Assembly (NCBI GenBank): GCA_964508975.1
Contig: CAZDVQ010000009.1
Location: forward strand, 33,835-97,834
DNA length: 64,000 nucleotides
From: CAZDVQ01 sp964508975
GTDB taxonomy: Bacteria; Bacteroidota; Bacteroidia; Chitinophagales; Saprospiraceae
Reading direction: 5' to 3'
A program made the translations under genes and the position numbers. Each line of letters opens with the position of its first letter. Position 1 is the first letter of the stretch. Below, in pieces: positions 51,501 through 60,862 of this stretch. The notes beneath the pieces are model-generated. The model did not search any database. It was not told where the DNA came from and saw only the letters and a list, made by a program, of their open reading frames with translations.

Positions 51501-52857
51501 TAGCCCTACCATCCTGCTGGCCTCAAATAGTCCGGTATGTGAGGGTGCGGCGCTAGAGCTTTCGGCTAATGGAATGAATAGCTTTAACTGGTCGGGGCCC
51601 GCGGGCTTTTCAGTCAACAATCAAGCCACGGTGCAGCGCGATCCGGCGCGGTTAAGCCATGCGGGCACCTATAGCGTAACGGGCACTAACGCCAATGGTT
51701 GTACCTCTACCGCACAACTCAGTGTTCAAGTCGTGGCGCAACCTGATATCGTTTTGACGGCCTCGCCGGTAGCCATCTGCCCAGGACAAGGTCCTGTAAA
51801 CATCCAGGCAGCCATCGTCAATACCGCTAACTTGAATACTTGTACCGTGATTCGGCCTTGTACCCCATCGGGCAACAGCGTTGCCTCTGGAAGCCCACAG
51901 CCAGGTGGACTTTTATTCCCCTTCCCCAGTCAGGCCAAGGCACGCATTCAAACTATTTACCTGGCTAGCCAACTTCAGGCACAGGGCTTACAGGCGGGTG
52001 GTATTACCCGATGCCAGTTGTTTTTGACCAGTAAAAACTCAACAGCGGGCTTTACAGGTTTTAGCATCAAAATGGCTTGCACAAACTTAAATAGTTTTAC
52101 GGCAGGTCAAGCTTTCGTACCTAATTTGAACCTTGTTTTCCAAGGCGATGTAAATACCGTGCTTGGCTTCAATACCTTCGATTTAATTGAAGGTTTCTAC
52201 TGGGATGGTGTTTCGAATATCATCGTGGAATATTGCTACGATAGGGCCAGCGCTAACCTCGGCGATTTATGCCGATTTACCAGCCAGGCTTCATCGGTCA
52301 CGATTACCCACTTGACTAATACATCGGGTACCCCTGGTTGCGATTTTACCAACGCCATAAATATCTCGGTCAATCAACCTATACTCTATTTCCAACAGTG
52401 TGCCCCCTTCCTGTGGGATAATGGCCAGGCTGCGAGTAGTATAAGTGTAAGCCCTAGTGCTACAACACAGTATCAGGTAACGGCTACCAACGGCTATTGT
52501 AGCGATACCGCCAGCATTTCCATCACCGTTCATCCTTTGCCCAATATCATGGCATCAAATTCGAGCCCAACTTGCTACGGGAGCTCTACCCAGTTACAGG
52601 CAAGCGGGGCTGCAAGCTACGCTTGGATTGGCCCTAACGCTTACAGCAACACAGGCCCGTACCCTGATGTAGATGATTTAGATAATACGAAGGCTGGAAC
52701 TTACTGGGTTACAGGCACAAGCCCCAATGGATGTACGGCAACTGCTAGCACCGATGTGGTCGTCAGGTCTTGTACTGAAATTTGTGGCAACGGTATCGAC
52801 GACGACGATGATGGTTTGCCCGACGAGCTTGATCCTGATTGTCCCTGTAGGCCATAG
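48547..52857 (+). CDS. Large exported protein with PPC/Ig-like domains and DxDxDG tail
   Basis: 1436 residues from the only in-frame ATG. The first 70 or so residues are read from a GC-rich repeat module; then IILLSTIALLGTLSLKAQ gives a signal-like h-region and cleavage site. The mature part starts CPNDNTAFSSI and has an N-terminal Cys-rich domain, three domains with NDEPC.(A/S)I and DVW(Y/A)(S/T)..MPA (about 240-620), Ig/PKD-like units (LSGSVASYTYQWLGPNGWTATG), and a C-terminal end CGNGIDDDDDGLPDELDPDCPC, a calcium-binding-type motif. There is no T9SS sorting domain. Its paralogue at 54052 has the same architecture, so export by an unknown or different signal is possible. Confidence 0.85.
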   Translation: MTMFPKVSIDFFSGCQSWLYCSSDAQPCKPAHAGVADSGVAAGRANSERWSVAPTARQGWRAAQIILLSTIALLGTLSLKAQCPNDNTAFSSINIAACPGTGSVTCLWGGEYTTLNVIAGNRYVISTCGDPDFDTQLTLYNHVTGALLGYNDDACGLQSEIVYDAFVSGTIRIVLDRVHCTTQNTCITLNVSCTAIPAPINDEPCGAIPIRPGQRFVFNNYGATFSSAAPNPSCSMNNQQDVWFVLQMPAFPFDVSLDNLDGLDSVRITLYTNTGGCNGTLQELSCNIGGFGYVQLPVLPVGTIVYVRISSLDLSMPFFNDVITFGAATTGQANDEPCGAIPLNPTTACQATQGSILASTLTNVPAPPCANAIVTDVWYSTVMPATGSSRIRLFGSGTLNNTGLAIYSAGAGGCNDVQTLLDCETGSNPDITITSAQVSPGTIFYIRIWGNDNIFYTGDFAICLTSNGAVNDEPCNSINVDVSSNCTYTVFSNVGASASQTSYSGLPAPGCGSYAGGDVWATVTMPAFGDLILHTGAGSLTDIAMAVYRINSGPCNTSATFALVSCIDNVGTQLMPSITIPHGAVPAGTRLYVRMYDNLNNSTGWWNFCAISRVCESVRPGGDNCNNATPICQTGMHFCTTTGAPFTPNTIGSAPFCGTIESNQYYRFVAAGTRVRMAFYGSNCTLGNGYQVALYTLANCTAPYSYGVAAPLSCINVGPNNVVFANYQGLTPGQTYYLMIDPIAGDQCGASIYVEYGIAEQPVIWTDNQSYCLGDTINLYVNGAVGPYSWSNATQGMQTQIIAQTPGTLNVAVTATASQSFCPATASVSLNVYAPTATITSNSPCIGQTLQLSGSVASYTYQWLGPNGWTATGQNPTRANFNNTMAGQYLVTITDGLGCSNFYSLLVNPAPSLTITGGPEFCAGQTLLLTASGASNYRWTTPSGTQVNSANLIRFNFNSAMAGLYTVTATSGLCSLSASINIILSSPTILLASNSPVCEGAALELSANGMNSFNWSGPAGFSVNNQATVQRDPARLSHAGTYSVTGTNANGCTSTAQLSVQVVAQPDIVLTASPVAICPGQGPVNIQAAIVNTANLNTCTVIRPCTPSGNSVASGSPQPGGLLFPFPSQAKARIQTIYLASQLQAQGLQAGGITRCQLFLTSKNSTAGFTGFSIKMACTNLNSFTAGQAFVPNLNLVFQGDVNTVLGFNTFDLIEGFYWDGVSNIIVEYCYDRASANLGDLCRFTSQASSVTITHLTNTSGTPGCDFTNAINISVNQPILYFQQCAPFLWDNGQAASSISVSPSATTQYQVTATNGYCSDTASISITVHPLPNIMASNSSPTCYGSSTQLQASGAASYAWIGPNAYSNTGPYPDVDDLDNTKAGTYWVTGTSPNGCTATASTDVVVRSCTEICGNGIDDDDDGLPDELDPDCPCRP
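48613..48738 (-). repeat. GC-rich module inside the start of the 1436-residue gene, copy 13
   Basis: From GCGATGCGCAACC to GGGCTGCCCAAAT, with hairpins GCCCGCGCATGCGGGC and AGCGGCGTAGCCGCT. It is in frame with the signal peptide that follows directly after its end. Confidence 0.8.
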
Positions 52858-52949
52858 CCCCTCCACCGTTTACTCAGCCAACGGCTCGTTTGGCTCAATT
52901 TTTTAGCAGAAATTCAGTTGTACTTTGTAACTTTGATTCGTAAGACTAT

Positions 52950-53056
52950 TTTGGGCGTGCCCCCGCTACGCGGGGTCGCTGTGTTCCAGGCTCGCTGTTC
53001 GCTCGGTGCGCGTTGCGCACCCGTGCCTAAGGCACGGCCTTCCACCCAGCTCACGC
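52950..53056 (+). repeat. GC-rich multi-hairpin module, copy 14
   Basis: Begins TTTGGGCGTGCCCC, ends CAGCTCACGC, with CCCCGCTACGCGGGG, GTGCGCGTTGCGCAC and CCGTGCCTAAGGCACGG. It lies in the 52858-53257 gap, which otherwise shows only AT-rich sequence. Confidence 0.8.
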
Positions 53057-53257
53057 AAAAAATCGAACTAGAATTACATAAATCGGTAACGATTTTATAC
53101 TTTCACACATCAATGGAGAACATTTACCTTTATTTAAAGTATAAATGTTTACATGTTCGCCCTTAGTCTTCGACTAATATAGTATCAAGGCCCCTCTGTT
53201 TATCCCCCCAAACATATAGGCCTTGTTGTGTTTTTACTGATAACCCACATATATCAA

Positions 53258-54016
53258 ATGATGTACATTAAGCCTCTACACTTAATGCTGCTGCTGCTGT
53301 TTTGTATACAATTACAAGCACAGCAAACTCTAGTACCCATGCCTGCCGATTTTCCTCGGTATGAGCAGTTCAGTGCCGACGCAACAGGCGAGGAACAATT
53401 AAAAGCGGCTCAATTAGCCTGGTTTAAAGCCCATCCCGAGTTTTTGGCGGCACACCCTGAAATCAGGTTTGAAGGCGTAGATGAAATCTTGGCAAAATAC
53501 CAAAAGCAAGAAAATGCACCATTGATAGCCGCTCGCCGAAAAGAAGACGAGGAACTTAAAAATAAGTTGCCAGAGCCAAGTCCAATATCTACTTACTCCA
53601 GCAACTTTCACAAGCCCGTCCCAATATCGGCAGCTGAACTTGCAGAAAAATACCGCATCAATGCCGTGGAAGATTCCGTACAATTACAAGCATCTAAAAT
53701 GATATTGGCCATGCCTAATGATGCTTTTGATACCAATGCAGAAGGCATGCAGATATTTCAAGGGGGGCAAACACAGTCCATGCCCGCGGGCTTTCCACAG
53801 TATACAAACACTGGCAACCCCGAGGCCGACCAGCAAGCCTATATGACAGCCAAACAAACATGGATGTATGAACACCCAGAGCAATATCAAGCCATGCAGC
53901 AAAATACAGCTCCGGTGAAACAAACCATAATCAGAAAGGCAGAATACGAGCAAATGTCCGAGGATAAAAAGCGAGCGATTAACAGTCGGCGAGATTTATA
54001 CAAAATAGTTGATTAA
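53258..54016 (+). CDS. Exported protein with two related halves
   Basis: 252 residues from MMYIKPLHLMLLLLFCIQLQAQ, a Sec signal (ten upstream codons rejected). The mature part has a duplicated motif: MPADFPRYEQFSADATGEEQ..AWFKAHPEFLAAHPE at about residue 28 and MPAGFPQYTNTGNPEADQQAY..TWMYEHPEQYQAM near 190. Between them is a charged linker (KRKEDEELKNKL-like). Family unknown. It ends 35 bp before the 2266-residue gene and may be cotranscribed with it. Confidence 0.75.
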   Translation: MMYIKPLHLMLLLLFCIQLQAQQTLVPMPADFPRYEQFSADATGEEQLKAAQLAWFKAHPEFLAAHPEIRFEGVDEILAKYQKQENAPLIAARRKEDEELKNKLPEPSPISTYSSNFHKPVPISAAELAEKYRINAVEDSVQLQASKMILAMPNDAFDTNAEGMQIFQGGQTQSMPAGFPQYTNTGNPEADQQAYMTAKQTWMYEHPEQYQAMQQNTAPVKQTIIRKAEYEQMSEDKKRAINSRRDLYKIVD

Positions 54017-54051
54017 CCTAAGAGCCACACTACATCCTACTGGATACGACT

Positions 54052-57000
54052 ATGAAATACGCTACTCTACCACAATATAGTTCGAGACAGGTCAACAATC
54101 GCAGCAGCGATGCGAAGCAGTGCAAGCCCGCGCTCGCGGGCGCAGCAGACAGTGGCGCAGCCGCTGGCCGAGCGATAGCGAACCCCGAAGGGCTCCGCAA
54201 AGGAGAGAAGCGACTGCGCGAACTGCGCAGCGTAGCGCCGACAGCCCCGAAGGGTTGGCGGGCTGCCCAAATCATTTTATTGATCATGAGCATGTTGGGC
54301 TCCTTCAGTCTACAAGCTCAATGCCCCAATGACAATACATTGTATACTAGTGTTTTTTTGCCAAGCTGCCCTGGAACTGGCTCTTTGGCTTGTGTATATG
54401 GTGGAGAGTATGTCACATTGAACGTTGTGGCTGGGAATAGATATGTAATTTCAACTTGTGGTGATACTGATTTTGATACCCAACTTAGCTTATATAGTGC
54501 AGCTGGAACATTGCTGGCCTTTAACGATGATGCTTGTGGCTTGCAATCGTCTATCACTTACGATGCTCTTATAACGCAGACTATAAGGATTTTGGTGGAC
54601 CAGATGCCTTGTACGGCCAACTCGGTGTGTATGACGGTTAACGTGAGCTGCACAGCCATTCCTGCACCCATGAACGATACTATTTGTGGAGCTATCCCCT
54701 TGGTGTTGAACTCGGTTCCTTCACCGCAGATGTTCAGTGCATTTAGTGCTACTTTCAGCTCCACCACAACACCATTGCCGAGCTGTAGTTTTATTAACCA
54801 GCCAGATGTGTGGCATACCGTAAATATGCCCGGCAACGGCAACCTCACCTTGAATTTTCAATCGGGTAACACAGCAGGTGTGGCTGTTTACACAACAAGT
54901 GGTGATTGCGATGGCACCTTAACCCAGATATCTTGTGCCACGGGATCGAACTTTGCCACAACAATTACTCAGGCCATGGCCGCTGCGGGAAGTAGGTTGT
55001 ATATTCGGGTTTGGTTTACGCTTATACCCAATAGCATGTATACGATTAGTGCTGTGGGAACGCCTCCGCCGGTGAACGATGACCCATGTAACGCTTTATT
55101 TTTGAATCCTTTAAGTAGCTGCGTGTTCCAGCAATTTACCAACGTTGGAGCAACGGCTTCCAACATCAATGACCCAGGCTGTGCCAACTATGCCGGCGGA
55201 GATGTTTGGTTTTACACCACAATGCCCATTAGTGGGAACCTAGTGGTAGACATGAACATCGGCGGACTGACCGATATGGGCATGGCCTTGTATTATTCCA
55301 GTAATGCAACCTGTAACAGCTTGGCTTTAATTGCTTGCGACGATGATAGTAGCCCCAACGGGAATATGCCTATGATTACAGTGCCCGCAGGGTCGATACC
55401 CCCTGGGGTCAGGGTTTATATCAGGGTTTGGGAATTTGCTAATAATGCCTTTGGTACTTTTAATATTTGTGCTACAGGAAGCACCGTGCTAAATGATAAT
55501 CCCTGTAATGATATCCCGATAACCTGGGATAATACCTGTAATTATACTTACTTTTCAAATGTTGGGGCAACTGCTACTTCAACGTTCACAGGATTGCCTG
55601 CACCAGGCTGTGGGTCATACCTTGGCGGTGATGTTTGGGCCACCATCACGATGCCTCCGGTGGGCGATTTGGTGATTACAAGTATTGCTGGTACGGTTAC
55701 CGACCTTGATATGGCCCTCTATACCTCAGCAACTTCCTGTTTTCCGGCAGCTGTTTTCACTTTAATAGCCTGTGATGATTTTGCTGGTCCAGGTTTAATG
55801 CCACAGATTACAGTGCCTCATGGAACAGTAGCTCCGGGTGCTACCATATATATTAGAATGTTTGAATACGGGAACAATACTTTTGGGAACTGGGGTATAT
55901 GCGCCACGGCCATCTCTTGCGACGGCAATAACCCAGGTAGCGATATTTGTGCCACAGCTACTCAAATTTGTGACCCAACGGAAGAATACTGCACTCGGAC
56001 AGGAGCCCCTTATACGGCTAACTCGATTGGTACAACAGCACCTTGTGGCTCAATAGATGCTAACCAATACTATGTGTTTGTAGCGGGAGAAACGACCGTA
56101 ACATTTGAATTAACGGTGGCTAACTGTGTAAGCGGGAATGGTATTCAGCTCTCGCTGTTTACCACCAATGCCTGTACCGATGGCACCTATGCATATGCCA
56201 CGGGTTTAGCTGGCTCAAGCTGCTTCAACCAAATATTGCCTGGTACCAGCACCCGAACGTTTAATAATCTCACGGTGGGCCAACGGTATTATTTGATGAT
56301 AGACCCATTTGCAGGAGATCCATGTGCGGTGAACATGCGTAATTTTACCGGTATCATTGGCAGCCCACGCATAAGCCCCAATCCCATACGTGTTTGTAGT
56401 GGTGAAGAGGTTACCCTAAGCGTAACAGGCGGTATGGGGCCCTACCTATGGGGTAATGGGCATACTGGATCGTCAATAACCGTAACCCCAACACTTTCAA
56501 ACACGAATTACAGCGTAACTGCTAACGGTGGAATCGGTGGGGTGTGCCCCAATACAACATTTGCATCGGTTTATGCGAACATCAATGCTGTAGGGCTATC
56601 GGCTAACGAGCCATGTTTAGGACAAGCCTTAATTTTAAATGCGAGTGTACCAGGTTTTACCTACCAATGGGCTGGCCCTGGTGGTTGGATAGCAACTGGA
56701 CAAACGCCTACAAGACCTAATTTTAGTACAGCAATGGCCGGCTCATACTTATGTACATCGACAGATGCATATGGCTGTACAACAGCGCATAGTATTTTTG
56801 TAAATCCAGCCACTGATAATCGAATCATAGGTCCCACGGGCAGGGTTTGTCCACCAAGTGTAGCCAGGATTTCGGTTCCACAAAACAACGATGCTTTTTA
56901 CATTTGGTCAGGTCCAAACGGAGCTCTTGGTGTAGCTAACTTTATCTCGGTAACGTCAACCCCTGCCAATGCAGGTACGTATACCGTTACTATAACCGAT

Positions 57001-60000
57001 AACTCTACGGGCTGTACCGCAACTGCCTCTTACAATTTACAGCTCAATACCAACGCACCACAAGCCGAGATTTGCGGGAATGGCATTGATGATGATTGCG
57101 ATGGCTTAATAGATTGTTTAGATGGAGATTGTCGAGGGCTTTGTACGGATCAATTCTTTTGCGACAATACCATGTATACCGTTGAAGCTGGTGTGCTTCG
57201 CGCTTTATTGACAGATCCAGTTCAATTTAACGATTTAACCCAGCTTGATAATATTAGTATTACATCAGGCTCCTACAATGCCCTAGGATATAACCCTATT
57301 GATGGATACCTGTATTGTATTCGTTCAAATGGTTTGTCCCAGGATTTGATTAGGATTGATCAAAATTACAACGAAACAGTAGTCTATCATAATATTTCCT
57401 TTTCACCTTCGGCTTGCTTTAATTTTAGTGGAACTTTTTACTACGTGGCAAGCGGCCTTTATGCCTATAGTTTAGCAACTAATACCACTACGTTTTTATG
57501 TAATAATAGTACTTTGAATCAGGCTACTGATATGGCTATTAGCCCGTTGGATGGCTTACTCTATTTCTTTGTTAATCGAAGGTTATATAGATTTAATATC
57601 AATACCTGTAGCATCGTGACTACTTTCCCAGCAGTAAATCCTAGCCTTCCAGCAGGGAGTCCAACAACGGTGTTCATTAATGCTAGTAACGAGTTTTACA
57701 TGACCTTGCAAGGTAGGTTATATCGAGTAGATATGACTACCGGTATTGCCTCACTTTTGGGCACAGGCCTTTCTATGGGTTCAGGAACCGACGGTGCCTC
57801 TTGTCCCTTCCGCGTTGAAATTGAAAAAACGGTTAGCCCTCTAGTCCTAAATCCTGGCCAAACTGCAACGTATACCTTTACCTTGTTTAACAGAACCAAT
57901 AATGCACAATCTAATATTCAGTTTTCCGACGCCTTGACGAATGGTTTTACCTGGGCCTCAAACCTTCAAAATATATCGGCTGGTTTAGTCATTAACTCGC
58001 TTCCTACATTAGTTGGTACCAATACTGCAAACTTTACGATTCAAACCCTGCCCCCAGGTGAGTCTAGTTTTCAAATTGTTGTTCAAGCACCGTCAAGCTA
58101 CCCAGCAACACAGCCGAACCCGTACTTAAACCAAGCCAGCCTTTCAGGCTTGCCTGCGTTTTTTGGCCTGATTGCCTCTGATTACCCTCCATCGGCTGCT
58201 ATCGGCGATGCCACTCCACTGTTCGTTTGTAATTCAACGGTAACGTTATCACCTGACCCTGTAGAGTTCTGTCCCGACGGTACTTCTGCGGGGATGACCA
58301 TCAGTACCACTACGCCTACAGGTATCGCAGTATCAAGCTATAACTGGACTACCCCTTACGGTACTGCAACCGGCTCAACTCCACCGGCGGTAACGCAAGC
58401 CGGCACCTACAGCGTAACCATAACCGATGCCAACGGTTGTACTGCTACCGATGCAGTAACCACAACGGCCCCAAGTGTACCTACCATTACAGGAGGCCAC
58501 GGTTTTTGCTCGGGCAACACCTTGGCGCTCTCGGCAAGTGGTGGTGTTAGCTACCAATGGTCGGGCCCTGGTGGCATTACGGGAAACGCTGCAGGGCTCA
58601 TCCGCTTTGGCTTCAACCCCAGCATGGTGGGCACCTATACCGTTACAGTTACATCCGCTGGGGGCTGTACACAAACTGCAGCTGTTAACGTTGTAGATGT
58701 GAGCTTTACGGCTGCTATAAACTCTAGCGCAACGTCACAAATTTGCCCCGGTACAACAGTAACGCTTAATGCTAGCCCTTTGACACCAACTGGCGTTTGT
58801 GGGACTGGGTCATATAATTGTACTACAACTGCAACGCCAACCGCAGCGGTGCCCGCATCTGGAGGGAGCTTCTTTAGCCCGTTTACATCCTCCGCCGAGA
58901 ACCGTTCCCAATACATTTATAGAGCTTCTGAACTCATCGCAAACGGCTACAGCGCTGGTGTCATCAAAAGTATTGCCTTTAATAATTTAGGTGCTGGTGG
59001 TAATGTTTACCAAAATCTCAATGTCAGTTTGGGTTGTACTTCTATTGCTTCATTCACAACAACCGGAACTACTTTTCAAACAGGGCTAACTACTTACCTC
59101 AGTACTGCAAGTTACACAATAGTAGCAGGGCTAAATACCTTTAACCTAGGACAAGGCTTTTACTGGGATGGTGTGAGCAATATCGTCATTGAAGTATGCT
59201 ACGATAATCCCGCTTCAGCGGGTGCCAATGTAGGGCTTGAAAACGGTGCCGGTGGTTTTATCGCAACTGCCAGCGCTAATAATACAGGCTCAGTTTCGGG
59301 GGGCTGCGCCTTAACACCAACCTTTTCTTCTGGTGGCAGACCTCGTTTGTATATCGCGATGTGTGGCTTTGGCTACACCTGGAGCACAGGGGCAACAACG
59401 GCTAGTATTACGGTTAACCCAACGACTACAACAACATATAGGGTAACGGTTACTAACGGCTCTTGTAGTCAAGTAGCCAACATAAATCTGGATGTAAGTA
59501 CGCTAGATGTTAGTCTGTCTGGCCCCACGTCTTTTTGCGAAGGCTCAAGCCCTATAACCATTAACGCCAGTACAACAGGTATGAGCGCTATTCCATGTGC
59601 TACTGTGCTAGGCACTTGTACACCCAGCGGTGTTAATGTCCCATCAGGCACTGCAATTTTAGGCGGTTATTCTCTGCCTTTTGGTGCTAATGTAAACGAT
59701 ATGAAAAGCCAAATGTTATACCTTGCATCTGAGCTTACAGCCCAAGGCTTAACGGCCGGGTATATTACCCGTATTGCGCTTAATGTAACGTCTAAATCAT
59801 CCAGTCAGCCTTTTACTAACTTTACAATCAAAATGGCTTGCACACCTACTACCAGTTTTACCACAGGCCAGGCTTTTATAACGAGCTTAACTCAGGTTTA
59901 TAGTGCAAATTACTCAACTGTATTAGGTTTGAATACAATTGATTTACAACAAAATTTCTACTGGGATGGCACCTCTAATTTAGTTATTGAATTTTGCCAC

Positions 60001-60852
60001 GGAAGTACAGCAAATAACGGGAACGACTTTGTCTCCTATAATTCGTTAGGGTACAACGCAACTCATTTTGCTAGTACTACTAATGCGGCGTTAGATGCCT
60101 GTACTTTTACAAATTCCACGGGTCAAGCTACCCTTAGGGCTCATTTGCTTTTCCAACTTTGTAGTGTCAATACATGGTCTAATGGGGCCACAGGATCTTC
60201 AATTTCAGTAACACCTACCAGTACAACCACATACACAGTTACTGCAACCGATGGAATTTGTACCGTTACCGATAACCATACGGTTACGTTTAATCCTGCC
60301 CCTCCTGTATCGCTCTCATACAATAATCCTGTTTGTGAGGGTTCGGATTTGCAGCTAAATGCTTCTGGAGCAAGTACTTATAGTTGGACTGGCCCTGCCG
60401 CTTTTTCATCAAGTCTAGCAAGCCCTTCTAGAAATAATGCATCTTTAGCATTTGCTGGTACCTATAACGTCACTGCCACAGGAGCCAATGCCTGTACGGC
60501 TAGTGCGTCACTGCCAGTTGTCATTAATACCTTGCCCGTAGTCACAGCCGCAAATAACAGCCCAGCCTGCCGAGGAAATTCAGTGCAGTTTCAGGCTGGG
60601 GGCGCTTTAACCTACACTTGGACGGGCCCTGGTGCTTACTCCAATACTGGCCCATATCCCGATCTTGATAACGTCACTTCTGCTCAGGCCGGTACTTATT
60701 CGGTCACGGGTATCGACGTGAACGGCTGTCCTGCCACCGCTACCACCACGGTTACTGTAAATACTTGCCCTGAAATCTGCAACAACGGCATCGACGACGA
60801 TGACGATGGCTTATCTGATGACAATGACCCCGACTGCCCATGCAACAATTGA
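54052..60852 (+). CDS. Giant exported protein, paralogue of the 1436-residue protein
   Basis: 2266 residues. As in the paralogue, about 70 N-terminal residues come from a GC-rich repeat module and are followed by IILLIMSMLGSFSLQAQ and CPNDNTLYTS. Then come several NDDPCNA/NDNPCND + DVW domains, Ig/PKD-like units, an internal CGNGIDDDCDGLIDCLDGDC metal-type motif (about 1000-1020), a propeller-like part with IDGYLYCIRSNGLSQDLIRID, a DUF11-like strand set (EIEKTVSPLVLNPGQTATYTFTL), and two copies of a domain with FYWDGVSNIVIE.CYD. It ends CNNGIDDDDDGLSDDNDPDCPCNN with no T9SS sorting domain. Likely a secreted adhesin or sheath-like protein. About 830 residues longer than the paralogue. Confidence 0.85.
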   Translation: MKYATLPQYSSRQVNNRSSDAKQCKPALAGAADSGAAAGRAIANPEGLRKGEKRLRELRSVAPTAPKGWRAAQIILLIMSMLGSFSLQAQCPNDNTLYTSVFLPSCPGTGSLACVYGGEYVTLNVVAGNRYVISTCGDTDFDTQLSLYSAAGTLLAFNDDACGLQSSITYDALITQTIRILVDQMPCTANSVCMTVNVSCTAIPAPMNDTICGAIPLVLNSVPSPQMFSAFSATFSSTTTPLPSCSFINQPDVWHTVNMPGNGNLTLNFQSGNTAGVAVYTTSGDCDGTLTQISCATGSNFATTITQAMAAAGSRLYIRVWFTLIPNSMYTISAVGTPPPVNDDPCNALFLNPLSSCVFQQFTNVGATASNINDPGCANYAGGDVWFYTTMPISGNLVVDMNIGGLTDMGMALYYSSNATCNSLALIACDDDSSPNGNMPMITVPAGSIPPGVRVYIRVWEFANNAFGTFNICATGSTVLNDNPCNDIPITWDNTCNYTYFSNVGATATSTFTGLPAPGCGSYLGGDVWATITMPPVGDLVITSIAGTVTDLDMALYTSATSCFPAAVFTLIACDDFAGPGLMPQITVPHGTVAPGATIYIRMFEYGNNTFGNWGICATAISCDGNNPGSDICATATQICDPTEEYCTRTGAPYTANSIGTTAPCGSIDANQYYVFVAGETTVTFELTVANCVSGNGIQLSLFTTNACTDGTYAYATGLAGSSCFNQILPGTSTRTFNNLTVGQRYYLMIDPFAGDPCAVNMRNFTGIIGSPRISPNPIRVCSGEEVTLSVTGGMGPYLWGNGHTGSSITVTPTLSNTNYSVTANGGIGGVCPNTTFASVYANINAVGLSANEPCLGQALILNASVPGFTYQWAGPGGWIATGQTPTRPNFSTAMAGSYLCTSTDAYGCTTAHSIFVNPATDNRIIGPTGRVCPPSVARISVPQNNDAFYIWSGPNGALGVANFISVTSTPANAGTYTVTITDNSTGCTATASYNLQLNTNAPQAEICGNGIDDDCDGLIDCLDGDCRGLCTDQFFCDNTMYTVEAGVLRALLTDPVQFNDLTQLDNISITSGSYNALGYNPIDGYLYCIRSNGLSQDLIRIDQNYNETVVYHNISFSPSACFNFSGTFYYVASGLYAYSLATNTTTFLCNNSTLNQATDMAISPLDGLLYFFVNRRLYRFNINTCSIVTTFPAVNPSLPAGSPTTVFINASNEFYMTLQGRLYRVDMTTGIASLLGTGLSMGSGTDGASCPFRVEIEKTVSPLVLNPGQTATYTFTLFNRTNNAQSNIQFSDALTNGFTWASNLQNISAGLVINSLPTLVGTNTANFTIQTLPPGESSFQIVVQAPSSYPATQPNPYLNQASLSGLPAFFGLIASDYPPSAAIGDATPLFVCNSTVTLSPDPVEFCPDGTSAGMTISTTTPTGIAVSSYNWTTPYGTATGSTPPAVTQAGTYSVTITDANGCTATDAVTTTAPSVPTITGGHGFCSGNTLALSASGGVSYQWSGPGGITGNAAGLIRFGFNPSMVGTYTVTVTSAGGCTQTAAVNVVDVSFTAAINSSATSQICPGTTVTLNASPLTPTGVCGTGSYNCTTTATPTAAVPASGGSFFSPFTSSAENRSQYIYRASELIANGYSAGVIKSIAFNNLGAGGNVYQNLNVSLGCTSIASFTTTGTTFQTGLTTYLSTASYTIVAGLNTFNLGQGFYWDGVSNIVIEVCYDNPASAGANVGLENGAGGFIATASANNTGSVSGGCALTPTFSSGGRPRLYIAMCGFGYTWSTGATTASITVNPTTTTTYRVTVTNGSCSQVANINLDVSTLDVSLSGPTSFCEGSSPITINASTTGMSAIPCATVLGTCTPSGVNVPSGTAILGGYSLPFGANVNDMKSQMLYLASELTAQGLTAGYITRIALNVTSKSSSQPFTNFTIKMACTPTTSFTTGQAFITSLTQVYSANYSTVLGLNTIDLQQNFYWDGTSNLVIEFCHGSTANNGNDFVSYNSLGYNATHFASTTNAALDACTFTNSTGQATLRAHLLFQLCSVNTWSNGATGSSISVTPTSTTTYTVTATDGICTVTDNHTVTFNPAPPVSLSYNNPVCEGSDLQLNASGASTYSWTGPAAFSSSLASPSRNNASLAFAGTYNVTATGANACTASASLPVVINTLPVVTAANNSPACRGNSVQFQAGGALTYTWTGPGAYSNTGPYPDLDNVTSAQAGTYSVTGIDVNGCPATATTTVTVNTCPEICNNGIDDDDDGLSDDNDPDCPCNN
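54100..54270 (-). repeat. GC-rich module inside the start of the 2266-residue gene, copy 15
   Basis: Starts GCAGCAGCGATGCG and ends GGGCTGCCCAAAT. It is longer than copy 13 by a block with GAACCCCGAAGGGCTCCGC and GCGACTGCGCGAACTGCGC. Same position relative to the signal peptide as copy 13. Confidence 0.8.
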
Positions 60853-60862
60853 TTTATGCTTA

